In this document: positions 49,708 through 58,431 of the stretch, in pieces
Position numbering within the stretch: position 1 is the stretch's first letter
How the letters are laid out: the number at the start of each line of letters is the position of its first letter
Assembly: GCF_000959525.1 (NCBI RefSeq)
Contig: NZ_CP009832.1
Coordinates: 1,364,001 to 1,428,000, forward strand
Origin: Burkholderia multivorans ATCC BAA-247
GTDB taxonomy: Bacteria; Pseudomonadota; Gammaproteobacteria; Burkholderiales; Burkholderiaceae
Reading direction: 5' to 3'
Length of the DNA stretch: 64,000 nucleotides
The notes under the pieces: model-generated
Seen by the model: only the letters and a program-made list of their open reading frames with translations
Told to the model about the DNA's origin: nothing
Databases searched by the model: none
Program-made: the position numbers and the translations under genes

Positions 49708-49982
49708 GACCTGTCGATGACGCGTGAAGGGGGCGTATCGCGGTGTGCGTGCGCGTCGCGCGCAAGAGGGTCGGCGCGGCGCGGAGGCAGTTCCGATTGT
49801 ATCGGCGGATGCGTCGATGCGGGGCGAAACCGCATGCGTTCGCGGGATTGGCGTCGGTTACGGCGGATTATTCCGGCGGCGCATCGCTGCGTGCGGACGC
49901 GAGAGCATGCTTCGACGGTTCGCGGCATGCCTGAATCGGGGAACGCACGCGCGACCAATGGTAGAATCGCGTCCGCCCTGTT

Positions 49983-50317
49983 GCCGGGGTGATGAAATTG
50001 GTAAACATAGCGGACTTAAACGATTGAGTGCCCGGCTGGAAACGGTCGGTGCAGAACCCTTCAAATTCGGCGAAACCCCTGATGTGCGCATCGAGGCAAC
50101 GCCGAGCCAAGCCTCGCGGGCACCGCGAGGAAGGTGTAGAGACTAGACGGGGGGCGCCTAAGGCGCACGGGTCGGCAGCACGCCCGCGCGCGACGGCGAA
50201 GGCATAGTCCAGCGCACGAACGATGTCGTTCAGACGACGTCGGCTTCGAAAGAAGCAGTGTGACGAAAATCCGCCGCCTTAACTGGCTTGCCGGTTCGAG
50301 TCCGGTCCCCGGCACCA
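49983..50317 (+). tRNA. tRNA-Leu(UAA) interrupted by a group I intron
   Basis: The exons are 49983-50017 and 50266-50317. Joined, they give an 87-nt tRNA: acceptor GCCGGGG pairs with CCCCGGC, followed by A and an encoded CCA (50315-50317). The anticodon stem GCGGA pairs perfectly with TCCGC across the intron, giving loop CUUAAAA with anticodon UAA. The D region is GAAATTGGTAAACA, a long variable arm is present as expected for Leu, and the T stem is CCGG/CCGG around TTCGAGT. The break falls between U34 and A35, the same site used by cyanobacterial tRNA-Leu introns. Mature tRNA depends on splicing. Confidence 0.93.
50018..50265 (+). ncRNA. group I self-splicing intron (IC3-like) in tRNA-Leu(UAA)
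   Basis: A 248-nt insertion. The 5' exon ends in ACUU, which pairs with the guide GAGU (50026-50029) to form P1, with the expected U-G wobble at the splice site. The intron ends in G (50265). Core elements are present in order: P-like TTCGGCGAAACCCC and Q-like AACGCCGAGCCAAGCC (P4 strands GGCG/CGCC), R AAGGTGTAGAGACTAGACGG (50131-50150) and S AAGGCATAGTCC (50199-50210). P7 forms between GACTA (50141-50145) and TAGTC (50205-50209). There is no open reading frame for a homing endonuclease, so it is likely immobile but catalytic. Confidence 0.92.
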
Positions 50318-50471
50318 CGGCCTTTCAACGTGAACTTGGCTGTCAAGTGGAACCGTGTAGAAACAACAGGTTACAGCGAGAGCCCTGTTCATCCATACAA
50401 GTATTATTCCCCTCAATTTGGGGAGAGTTGTAGAACGGATTCCCCATCTACTACGCACGACTCTCCCCACG

Positions 50472-51300
50472 ATGGCATCGATCACCCCACACAAAGACGG
50501 CTTCCGCGTGCAGGTCTACGTCGGTGGCGTGCGCGATTCGAAGGTGCTGCGCACGCGCCGCGAGGCAAACGCGTGGGGCGCTGCGCGCGAGGCTGAACTG
50601 AAACGCCTCGGCGACATGCCGGCCGCCGATAGACATACCCTTGGCGAAGCGCTTGCCGAATACTCGAAGCGTGTGTCGCCCAAGAAGGGCGGAACGAAGT
50701 GGGAGCAGAACCGCATTGCCTCTTTCATCAAGCAGTTCCCCGAGTACGCAGAGAGGCCGTTGTCGCAGGCGGATACCCCGATGTGGGCCGAATGGCGTGA
50801 TCGTCGACTATCCGGATATATCGCGCCCGATGGGAAGAAGGTGCGCGGCATCAAGCCCGGATCGGTCCTGCGCGAGATCAATCTGTATCGGAACGTCTAC
50901 ACGATTGCGCGAAGGGAATGGAAGTGGATCCAGTCCAGCCCGTTTGCGGACCTTGGTTTGCCACCAGACAGCGTGCCGCGGACGCGACGCGTTGATCCAT
51001 GGAAGGAAGTGCGCCCGATCGTGCGCTGGCTCGGGTACCGGACCGGTCAGGAGCCGACGACGAAGAATCAGGAGGTCGCGCTCGCGTGGCTTGTGGCGCT
51101 CCGTTGCGGCATGCGCGCGAAGGAATTGCGCGGGCTCGGGAAGAATACGCTGAACATGAAAACGGGCGTCGCACGGCTGCCGCACAAGATGCAGTACCTG
51201 ACAGGGAAACCGCGCGAAATTCCTTTGCCGCGCCCGGCGCTGCGCCTACTGAAGGCGGTCGCTCATCGCGAACAGTGCTTCACGGTGGAAGCTGGCTCGA
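50472..51300 (+). pseudogene. tyrosine recombinase (phage/island integrase), 3'-truncated
   Basis: The start is MASITPHKDGFRVQVYVGGV with an AP2-like arm-binding N-terminus, then a SAM-like core-binding region (TLGEALAEYSKRVSPKKGGT). The first catalytic Arg is in LVALRCGMRAKELRGLG. Integrase similarity stops after REQCFTVEAG (about residue 276). The HxxR box, the second His and the catalytic Tyr are all missing, and the frame runs on into unrelated sequence to 51488. On the other strand at 51300-51350 a short frame begins MKGKQDSVKQIWFGR with a good Shine-Dalgarno, an unidentified 5' gene fragment abutting the break. The gene begins 155 bp past the tRNA end, the usual place for a tRNA-targeting island integrase. 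Inactive. Confidence 0.8.
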
Positions 51301-51730
51301 TGGATACGGCCGAACCAGATCTGCTTCACCGAGTCTTGCTTGCCCTTCATCTCCAATCTCCCGTTCCTATCGTGAAAATCGCCTCCGAAACGCCAACGCT
51401 CGTTTGTGGCCTGGATCCCCAGAGCAGTTCACGGAAACTCCCAAGCGAAGTGCGCCGATGCGGAAATGTAGCGACGGAGCGGCCATAGCTGACCGTACTC
51501 GGGTGGGCGATATGTGGTCACAGACTCGATCGCGGGACATGTGCAGATTCGACCTCGCAATTCTGTCAGGGATTTTTGAGATGACGGCTGAGGTAATATT
51601 CGCGCCGATTGCCGAAGTCAATGCTTTCGATACGCCCGACTAACACAATGCGCTGTTTGGCTTGTCGGATTGGGATTACGGATCGGCGAACTCGTCATTA
51701 ATACAAGTGCGGAGAGTTTTCAGTTAGTTC

Positions 51731-52354
51731 GTGACTTCTCAGCAACGCTTGACATTTGTTGACGCTGCGGGTGGTACAACAAGTGACGGGAAGACGACCC
51801 TTGCGCAGATTACTGCACAGGCGAATCCGGAATTGCAGGCGTGCATTATGTCGAATGCAAGCTCGGCACCGGCTGGTGATGTGCCGAGCATTACTTATCT
51901 GCAGACCGGGAAAGGGGGAAGCTGGAACATCACGGGACCGTTCACGAAATTCGATCAATCCGATGCGAACTATGTGCGAAACACAACAGCGGAAGCGATG
52001 GGGATGATTTCGACAAATGCCGGACGTGTATCATCGAATGCGGTGGCGGGGGCAGCTGTAACGCCTTGCTCCGCGGTTTGCGACGGGATCGCATTTGCAG
52101 GGACAGTGGTAGGAATTGTCGCAAATGCAATCGGACAATTAGTTAAGCCGGATACAGGGCAGTATCTATTTAACGGATTTACGGCCATCGTTTCAAACTA
52201 TATTTCAGCGGCCAACCCCGCATTTACTCCGGCAATTAATGAGCTTGCAAGTCAAGTCAATGGTAGTGGTGTTGCTAAAGTCGGTCAAAATAAGTTGAAT
52301 CGGATTGTCGGTACTGATTCGTCAAATGGGAAAAATGAAGATCGAATTTATTGA
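51731..52354 (+). CDS. orphan toxin-like C-terminal module (probable BcpA/CdiA-CT remnant)
   Basis: A 207-residue frame starting at a GTG (MTSQQRLTFVDAAGG), with no signal peptide and a stop codon two codons upstream. Composition is richer in Asn, Ser, Thr and Ile than its neighbours, and the DNA is visibly more AT-rich. A hydrophobic central stretch (GIAFAGTVVGIVANAIGQLV) precedes a soluble tail ending GTDSSNGKNEDRIY. I do not recognise a domain. It lies directly before a small membrane protein and a TpsB transporter, the A-I-(O)-B order of Burkholderia CDI loci, so it is read as the 3' end of a large exoprotein whose 5' part is gone. That role is an inference. Confidence 0.5.
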   Translation: MTSQQRLTFVDAAGGTTSDGKTTLAQITAQANPELQACIMSNASSAPAGDVPSITYLQTGKGGSWNITGPFTKFDQSDANYVRNTTAEAMGMISTNAGRVSSNAVAGAAVTPCSAVCDGIAFAGTVVGIVANAIGQLVKPDTGQYLFNGFTAIVSNYISAANPAFTPAINELASQVNGSGVAKVGQNKLNRIVGTDSSNGKNEDRIY

Positions 52355-52604
52355 GGATGGAAATTTCACCTCGTGGTTCCGGTTCTTGCTCATCGCTGTA
52401 GGGGTAGCATTTGCTGCCATCGCTGTTGAGTGCGACATCCCCATTCTGTGGGCGCGAATTCTTTTGCTTTCTGGTTTCGCTATCGCGCTTGTCGGCGGTA
52501 TGACGAGCCGTGCTAAATTGCTTCATATCAAGCCGTTTGGCAATAGCTACAAGAAGGCCCATAAAAGCTATGAAACAAAAAGCGACGAGGACCAGAAATT
52601 GTAG
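52335..52604 (+). CDS. small membrane protein, candidate CDI immunity protein
   Basis: An 89-residue protein (MKIEFIEDGNFTSWFRFLLI). It has two hydrophobic helices (about residues 15-32 and 38-58: FLLIAVGVAFAAIAVE and ARILLLSGFAIALVGG) and a basic C-terminal tail. The start overlaps the preceding frame by 20 bp. ATG 52326 (MGKMKIEF) is an equal alternative, and a TTG at 52305 is less likely. Immunity genes sit directly after, and often overlap, the toxin end in CDI systems. A membrane immunity protein would fit a membrane-acting toxin. There is no sequence match to a known family by eye. Confidence 0.5.
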   Translation: MKIEFIEDGNFTSWFRFLLIAVGVAFAAIAVECDIPILWARILLLSGFAIALVGGMTSRAKLLHIKPFGNSYKKAHKSYETKSDEDQKL

Positions 52605-52618
52605 GGCGACGCTGGTCT

Positions 52619-54121
52619 TTGTCATGGCTCGCGCCGGAGCTTTTCCTGGGAAAGATTCGCTTTTTGGGGGGCGCGTCCACCCTCCCGATGGATCGATTTT
52701 CTTTCGCCCGCGAATGGTTGGAGCACTATGCTGGCCAGTGCGTCGGCAAGCAAGGTATCGATGTGCTGGTCAAGGGTCTATCGCAAGCCATCCTGGCGCG
52801 CGGCTACGTGACGACACGTGTGCTGCTGCCCGAACAGGACCTGTCGACTGGTGCCCTCAAGTTTTCACTGATTCCCGGCGTGATCCGCCATGTGCGCTTC
52901 GCCGACGAAAAGCTCCGCGGCACCTGGAAAACCGCCTTTCCGACTGGCGACGGCGAACTGCTGAATCTGCGCGACCTCGAACAGGGCCTCGAGCAGATGA
53001 AACGCGTGTCGAGCCAGGATGTGTCGATGCAGATCGTGCCGGCTGAGGTGCCCGGCGAAAGCGACATCGTGCTCGACGTAAAGCGCGGCAAGCCGTGGAC
53101 CATCGTCGCGTCGATCGATAACTCCGGAACGCGTGCGACCGGGAAGCTGCAGGGCAATTTGTCGCTCGGGATCGATAACCCGCTGGGCCTGAACGAGGTC
53201 TTCAATATTGGCGTCAGCCAGGATCTCGAATTTGGCGACAAGCGCCTGGGCTCGCACGGCTGGAACGGCTTCTACTCGATTCCGTGGGGCTACTGGACCG
53301 CGACGCTGTCCGCGTACACGAATACCTACTACCAGCAAATCGCCGGCGTGAACCAAACATTCGTGGCGAGCGGCAATTCGAAGACGCTCGATTTCAAGCT
53401 GGCCCGAGTGCTCGCCCGTAGTCAGAATGGCGTGCTCGGTACGTACGTTCGCCTGTCGCGTCGTTTCGGACAAAGCTTCATCGAAGACACCGAGATTTCG
53501 CAGCAGCGCCGCAATAACACGACGATCGAGCTTGGGCTGACCGATCGCCACTACTTCGGTGGCGCTCAGTTCGATGGCTCGCTTGCATATCGTCAAGGTG
53601 TCGGTGGATTGGGTGCTCAGGAAGACACGTTGGCAGCGGGTGGTGGGCCGACCTATCGCTTCAAGATGGCCGTGCTGGATGCGAACCTGTCGGTGCCGTT
53701 CGCGATCGGCAAGCAGACGTTTCGCTATGTCGGCACGCTCCACGGCCAGTACACGGGCAACACACTCTATTACATCGACGACCTGACCATCGGTAGCCGC
53801 TACACCGTGCGCGGTTTCGACGGTGAAACGATGCTCGCCGCGGCGCGCGGATTCTATTGGCGCAACGAATTGCAGGCACCGATCGGCCAGACGGGGCAGG
53901 CACTTTATGCGGGACTCGACTATGGTCGAGTTTGGGGCCCGCAACCTGTTGCCCTCGTCGGTACGCAGTTGGCTGGAGCAGTGATCGGCCTAAAGGGCAG
54001 CGTGGGCACGCGACTCGGAACCTATGCGTACGATCTCTTCGCCGGTACGCCGGTTTACAAGCCGTCAGGTTTTCCGACGGCACGTGTGACGCTCGGTTTT
54101 CAGGTGACCGCTCAGTTCTGA
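52619..54121 (+). pseudogene. TpsB/ShlB/FhaC-type outer-membrane transporter lacking its N-terminus (BcpB-like)
   Basis: A 500-codon frame covering the end of POTRA1, POTRA2 (LSTGALKFSLIPGVIRHVRF, VPGESDIVLDVKRGKPWTIV) and the 16-strand beta-barrel, ending in the canonical VTLGFQVTAQF with terminal Phe. The barrel motif SRYTVRGFDGE is the L6/VRGY-type tip. Full-length members are about 560-590 residues and begin with a signal peptide and plug helix. Here the frame opens at a TTG within SWLAPELFLGKIRFLGG, so the signal and first about 70 residues are absent. Without export it cannot reach the outer membrane. It follows the toxin/immunity-like pair. Confidence 0.8.
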
Positions 54122-54331
54122 AGACGATGACCTCAGGTACTGCTCCGACACGGAGACATCGCAAGCCCGGTGTTGCATATGCTCGTCTGGGTGAGATTGC
54201 CGCCAAACGGGCTGATGCTTCCGATGCTCGAATGGCGCGGGCTGAAATCCTAGTTTCAGTTCCGCTGTGAATCGGGCTATGACGTCACAGGCGTCCCTCG
54301 CGGGGTTTTCGTTTGTCCGCCCACACCGCCC

Positions 54332-54442
54332 TTACGGCAGCGTCCGCGCACCATCCGTGCTTGCCGTCACCTCCCGATAGAACGCATCGATCGCATTAAC
54401 CATCTGTGACAACCCCGGCTGTTCCAGCGGATAGTGGGCGCT
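54332..54442 (-). pseudogene. C-terminal fragment of an alpha/beta hydrolase
   Basis: The minus-strand frame reads SAHYPLEQPGLSQMVNAIDA then FYREVTASTDGARTLP and stops. The GHYPxxEQP...AIxAF pattern is the C-terminal catalytic-His region of alpha/beta hydrolases. Everything upstream is lost at about 54440, where an oppositely oriented AraC fragment begins. Confidence 0.55.
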
Positions 54443-54692
54443 GCTCAACACGAGCGAGCGCACGCTCAAGCGCCGGCTGCAGGAAGAGGGCGCGTGCTTT
54501 CGCGACATTTCGAATGCGGTCCGCAAGGCGCGCGCGCAGGCGCTCGTTGCCGAGGGGCGGCTGTCGATCAAGGAGATTGCGCAGGAACTGGGGTTCAGCG
54601 ACATGTCATCGTTCTCGCAGGCGTACAAGCGCTGGACGGGCGTGGCGCCGAGCATGTCGCGGCAAAGGGCGGCGGTTCGTAGCGCGGGTTTG
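54435..54692 (+). pseudogene. C-terminal HTH fragment of an AraC-family regulator
   Basis: The frame opens after a stop at 54432 and reads LLNTSERTLKRRLQEEGACF, then RLSIKEIAQELGFSDMSSFS and QAYKRWTGVAPSMSR. This is the second half of an AraC DNA-binding domain, with no start codon or effector domain. The frame has no stop before the next gene and runs in phase into its ATG at 54771, which is unusual and may reflect loss of the original stop. With the hydrolase fragment on the other strand it marks a deletion of a divergent promoter region. The small 47-codon frame at 54127-54270 in this 650-bp gap is not supported as a gene. Confidence 0.7.
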
Positions 54693-54770
54693 TGGCGGCG
54701 CGGCACGGCCGTACACTGCAGCGCTGGACATCAGCGATCAGCGCAACGTTATCCAACGGAGCGATCGAAC

Positions 54771-55400
54771 ATGAAACTGCTGCTTGTCGGCGCGACCGGT
54801 CTGGTCGGACGCCACGTCCTCGATGCGGCGCTCGCCGATCCGCGCGTCGCGCGCATCGTCGTCATCGCGCGCCGTCCGTTGTCACCGCATCCGAAGCTGC
54901 AGGCGGTGACGGTCGACTTCGAGCAGCTGCCGGCCGACGCGGATTGGCGGCGTGCCGACGCCGTGATCTGCACGCTGGGCACGACGATGCGCATCGCCGG
55001 ATCGCAAGCGGCATTCCGGCGCGTCGATCACGACTATCCGCTCGCGGTGGCCCGCCTCGCGCATCGGCACGGCACGCCGACCTACGTACTGAATTCCGCG
55101 CTCGGCGCGGATCCGGCGTCGCGCGTTTTCTACAGTCGCGTGAAGGGCGAAGTAGAGCGCTCGCTCGCGGACGTCGGTTTCGCGTCGCTGACGTACGTGC
55201 GTCCCGGGCTGATCGGCGGTAGCCGCGACGAGTTCCGGCTCGGGGAGCGCGCGTTGCAGTTCGCACTGAGGATCGCGGGCGCGCTGCTGCCGCCGAAGTG
55301 GCGCGTGAATCCCGCGCCGCGCATTGCACGCGCGCTGCTCGATGCCGCGCTCGACGCGCGGCCGGGCGTGCATGTCGTCGCGTCGGACCGGCTGATCTGA
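54771..55400 (+). CDS. NAD(P)H-binding atypical SDR protein
   Basis: A 209-residue Rossmann protein. The nucleotide-binding motif is MKLLLVGATGLVGRHVLDAA. Further segments are ADAVICTLGTTMRIAGSQAA, RHGTPTYVLNSALGADPAS and YSRVKGEVERSLADVGFASL, with the YxxxK-like YSRVKGE. Such proteins (HTATIP2/YbjT-like) are oxidoreductases or nucleotide-binding regulators of unknown substrate. AACGGAG precedes the ATG. It is the first intact gene after the accessory patch and probably belonged with the broken AraC gene before it. Confidence 0.83.
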   Translation: MKLLLVGATGLVGRHVLDAALADPRVARIVVIARRPLSPHPKLQAVTVDFEQLPADADWRRADAVICTLGTTMRIAGSQAAFRRVDHDYPLAVARLAHRHGTPTYVLNSALGADPASRVFYSRVKGEVERSLADVGFASLTYVRPGLIGGSRDEFRLGERALQFALRIAGALLPPKWRVNPAPRIARALLDAALDARPGVHVVASDRLI

Positions 55401-55579
55401 GCGGCGAACGAACGGTGGACGAACGATGAAGGGCGCCGCCGATCGTCGCCTGTCGATGACGATGCCGCCGCCTCCTTTCGGTTTCCATACGTCACCTTGC
55501 ATCACGCTGCGACTCGCGTGCCGACCCATCTACACGCCTAAAAAAGCGGCGAAAGACGGGTATTTCCGGATATCGGACA

Positions 55580-55594
55580 AGTTGTATATACAAG
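55580..55594 (+). promoter_or_regulatory. TTGTATATACAA element upstream of the NCS1 permease gene
   Basis: AGTTGTATATACAAG contains the same 12-bp palindromic core as the site before the proY-type gene at 22091-22106. It lies about 190 bp before the permease start, in an otherwise featureless 380-bp gap (55401-55781). It is a probable site of a HutC-like GntR regulator. Confidence 0.5.
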
Positions 55595-55781
55595 ATCATG
55601 CGCTGGCAATGCCTGCCCGCGTCGTGCCGCATGCGCGGCGCCGTGCTCGTCGCGCCCATCGCGCATGCATGGCGTCGCTCGGCGAGCCACGGCGCCGCGT
55701 CGAAGCGCCGCACCGACGGCTCGACACGTTCAGCGTCCCGTTCGAACCATTTGTCGTCCCGAGTCATCTGGAGATTTGCCC

Positions 55782-57212
55782 GTGTCAACGCATCCCACCG
55801 GAAACGCCGGCGGCTTGATCGAAGTCCGCTCGATCGATTTCATTCCCGACGCCGAACGTCACGGCGGTTTGCTGAGCCAGTTCACGTTGTGGCTGTCGGC
55901 GAACATGCAGATCACCGCGATCGTCACGGGCGCGCTCGCGGTCGTGCTCGGCGGCGACGTGTTCTGGTCGCTGATCGCGCTGCTGCTCGGGCAGCTGATC
56001 GGCGGCGCCGTGATGGCGCTGCACGGCGCGCAAGGTCCGCAACTCGGGCTGCCGCAAATGATCTCGAGCCGCGTCCAGTTCGGCGTGTACGGCGCGATGA
56101 TCCCGATCGTGCTCGTGTGCCTGATGTACATCGGCTTTTCCGCGAGCGGGTCCGTGCTGGCGGGGCAGGCGGTCGCGCAGTTGCTGCACGTCGACGACGC
56201 GGCCGGCATCCTGCTGTTCGCGGCGGTGATCGTCGTGCTGACGGTGTGCGGCTATCGCGCGATCCACTTCGTCGGCCGGATCGCGAGCGTGATCGGCATC
56301 GTCGCGTTCGTCTACATGTTCGCTCAGCTGTTCGCGAACCACGACATCGGCGCGCTGCTCGCGAACCGGCATTTCACGCTCGCGAGCTTCCTGCTGTCGA
56401 TGTCGCTGTCGGCATCGTGGCAGATCGCGTTCGGCCCGTACGTCGCCGACTACTCGCGCTATCTGCCGCGCTCGACGTCGTCGCTCGGCACGTTCTTCGC
56501 GGTGGGCCTCGGCTCCGTGATCGGCGCGCAGGCGGCCATGGTGTTCGGCGTGTTCGCGGCGGCGCTGGCCGGCAGCGGCTTCGCGCACCACGAAGTCGCG
56601 TACATCGTCGGCCTCGGTTCGACGGGCGCCGTGGCCGCGCTGCTGTATTTCAGCATCGCGTTCGGCAAGGTCACGGTGACGGCGCTCAACGCGTACGGCA
56701 GCTTCATGTCGATGGCGACGATCGTCAGCGGCTTTCGCGGCAAGGGCGCGGTGTCGTCGCGCAGCCGGCTGCTGTACATCTTCGGGATGATCTGCGTCTC
56801 GACGCTGATCGCGCTGGCCGGTCGCCATTCGTTCCTGAAGGAATTCACGGCCTTCATCCTGTTCCTGCTCGCGTTCTTCACGCCGTGGAGCGCGATCAAT
56901 CTCGTCGACTACTACTGCTTCACGCGTTCGCGCTACGACGTGCCGGCGCTCTCCGACCCGGACGGCCGCTACGGCCGCTGGAACGCGATGGCGATCGCGA
57001 TCTACGTGATCGGCATTCTCGTGCAGCTGCCCTTCATGTCGACGCACGTCTATACGGGCCCGCTCGTCGACGCGCTCGGCGGCACCGACATCTCGTGGAT
57101 TCTCGGCCTCGTCGTGCCGGCCGTGCTGTATTACGTCGGCGCGCGCGGGTCGCGTCGCAGCATTCCCGAACGCCTGATCTTGCCGCTCGAGCGCGGCGAA
57201 GCGCAGCCCTGA
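55782..57212 (+). CDS. NCS1-family permease (cytosine/purine/allantoin type)
   Basis: A 476-residue, 12-TM sodium- or proton-coupled permease. The start is a GTG (VSTHPTGNAGGLIEVRS), favoured because CTGGAG lies 8 bases upstream and homology begins there; the frame extends 39 codons further. Segments typical of CodB/PucI are FTLWLSANMQITAIVTGALA, SRVQFGVYGAMIPIVLVCLM and FGPYVADYSRYLPRSTS. Substrates in the family are nucleobases, hydantoins and allantoin. The downstream carbamoylase (59774) suits a hydantoin or carbamoyl compound, while the HutC-like upstream site would suit urocanate. These readings compete. Confidence 0.87.
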   Translation: MSTHPTGNAGGLIEVRSIDFIPDAERHGGLLSQFTLWLSANMQITAIVTGALAVVLGGDVFWSLIALLLGQLIGGAVMALHGAQGPQLGLPQMISSRVQFGVYGAMIPIVLVCLMYIGFSASGSVLAGQAVAQLLHVDDAAGILLFAAVIVVLTVCGYRAIHFVGRIASVIGIVAFVYMFAQLFANHDIGALLANRHFTLASFLLSMSLSASWQIAFGPYVADYSRYLPRSTSSLGTFFAVGLGSVIGAQAAMVFGVFAAALAGSGFAHHEVAYIVGLGSTGAVAALLYFSIAFGKVTVTALNAYGSFMSMATIVSGFRGKGAVSSRSRLLYIFGMICVSTLIALAGRHSFLKEFTAFILFLLAFFTPWSAINLVDYYCFTRSRYDVPALSDPDGRYGRWNAMAIAIYVIGILVQLPFMSTHVYTGPLVDALGGTDISWILGLVVPAVLYYVGARGSRRSIPERLILPLERGEAQP

Positions 57213-57278
57213 CGGCGCGCATCGGGCCGGCATGCGTCCGGCTTGGGCGCCTATAGCGCGCGCGTCGCGCCCGCGGCG

Positions 57279-58235
57279 CTATTTCCCGAGCCGCTGCGCG
57301 AGCGAATAGCGCTGCATGCAGCGCTCCATCGCCTCGAGAAACGCCAGCTCGGCCGCATTCATCTTGCGGTCGCGATGCCACAGCAGGAACACGTCGACGT
57401 CGACGAGCCCTTCGTCGGGCGGCAGCCGCCACAGCCGCTGCTGGGCGATGTCGTCGCGCACGATATGCTCGGGCAGGCAGCCGATGCCGTAGCCGGCGAA
57501 GATCAGCCGCCGCACTTCCTCGAGGCTCGGCGACGACGCGACGATGCGTCCGGTGAAGCCCTTCTGATCGCGAAATACCGTGAGGGGCGACAGGCTGTCG
57601 CCGATCTGGTCGCTCGTAAACGACACGAAGTTCTCGGCGAGCAGGTCTTCCATCCGCAACTGCGTCTGCCCGAACAGACGATGATGGCGACCGCAGTAGA
57701 TCGCATAGCGCTGGCGCAGGAAGCAGCGCATCTCGAGCTTGTCGTGCGGCGTGCGGCACAGGCCGAGCCCGGCCGTCGCGGTCTTCTGCAGCAGCGACGA
57801 CAGGATGTCCGACGAGCGCATCACTTCGATCTGCAGATCGACGCGCGGATACGCGCGATGGAAATCCGCGAGGAATTCGTCGTAGACGGGCGACTCGATG
57901 CGGCTCACGGTCAACAGCCGGATCGAGCCGGTGAGGTCGGCCGTGCTGTCGTCGAGCTCCGTTTCGAGGCGCGAGATGCCGCCGTAGATGTCGCTCGCGA
58001 TCCGGTAGACGGCTTCGCCGGCCGGCGTCGGCGCGAAGTGCGCGCCGCGCCGCTCGATCAGCCGCCGCTCGAGCGTGTCCTCGAGCCGGCGCAACGCCTG
58101 GCTCACCGCGGGCTGCGTCACGTGCAGCCGCGCGGCCGCGCGACTCACGCTGCGCTCCTGCATGATCACCAGATAGGTACGCAACAGGTTCCAGTCGAGA
58201 CGGTCGTTGAGGAAGGGAGCGAGATCGGCGCGCAT
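57279..58235 (-). CDS. LysR-type transcriptional regulator
   Basis: A 318-residue LTTR with HTH LVIMQERSVSRAAARLHVTQ followed by PAVSQALRRLEDTLERRLI. The effector domain begins near residue 105 (GSIRLLTVSRIESPVYDEF) and ends with AYGIGCLPEHIV-type folding (FAGYGIGCLPEHIVRDDIAQ). It is divergent from the MFS gene at 58432 across a 196-bp gap, the usual place for LTTR control of the adjacent genes. The inducer is unknown but probably the compound handled by the MFS, carbamoylase and amidohydrolase genes. Confidence 0.9.
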   Translation of the reverse strand: MRADLAPFLNDRLDWNLLRTYLVIMQERSVSRAAARLHVTQPAVSQALRRLEDTLERRLIERRGAHFAPTPAGEAVYRIASDIYGGISRLETELDDSTADLTGSIRLLTVSRIESPVYDEFLADFHRAYPRVDLQIEVMRSSDILSSLLQKTATAGLGLCRTPHDKLEMRCFLRQRYAIYCGRHHRLFGQTQLRMEDLLAENFVSFTSDQIGDSLSPLTVFRDQKGFTGRIVASSPSLEEVRRLIFAGYGIGCLPEHIVRDDIAQQRLWRLPPDEGLVDVDVFLLWHRDRKMNAAELAFLEAMERCMQRYSLAQRLGK

Positions 58236-58431
58236 CGGGTCTCCGGACGGCAGGTGTGCCGTGTATTAGCTGAATTTATACGCCGAATAATAACTTGAAA
58301 TTTGACTAATGAATTGCGGCGGCCGATAAAGGAGGCGTGCCGCAGCGTGCGGCCCGAGGCCGCGACAGACGGTCGCCATCACCATATTGCGTGCCGTTGC
58401 CGAGCGGCCCGGCGCGCGACAGGAGCCCCGC

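Noticed and set aside
50018-50265. Possible homing endonuclease gene in the intron
   Set aside because: The intron is only 248 nt and has no open frame of useful length.
54127-54270. A 47-codon frame after the TpsB pseudogene
   Set aside because: No ribosome-binding site, no recognisable feature, and composition not clearly coding.
54122-54770. Search for a direct repeat of the tRNA-Leu 3' end as a right attachment site
   Set aside because: No copy of the T-arm/acceptor sequence was seen between 51 and 55 kb, so island boundaries cannot be proved from repeats.
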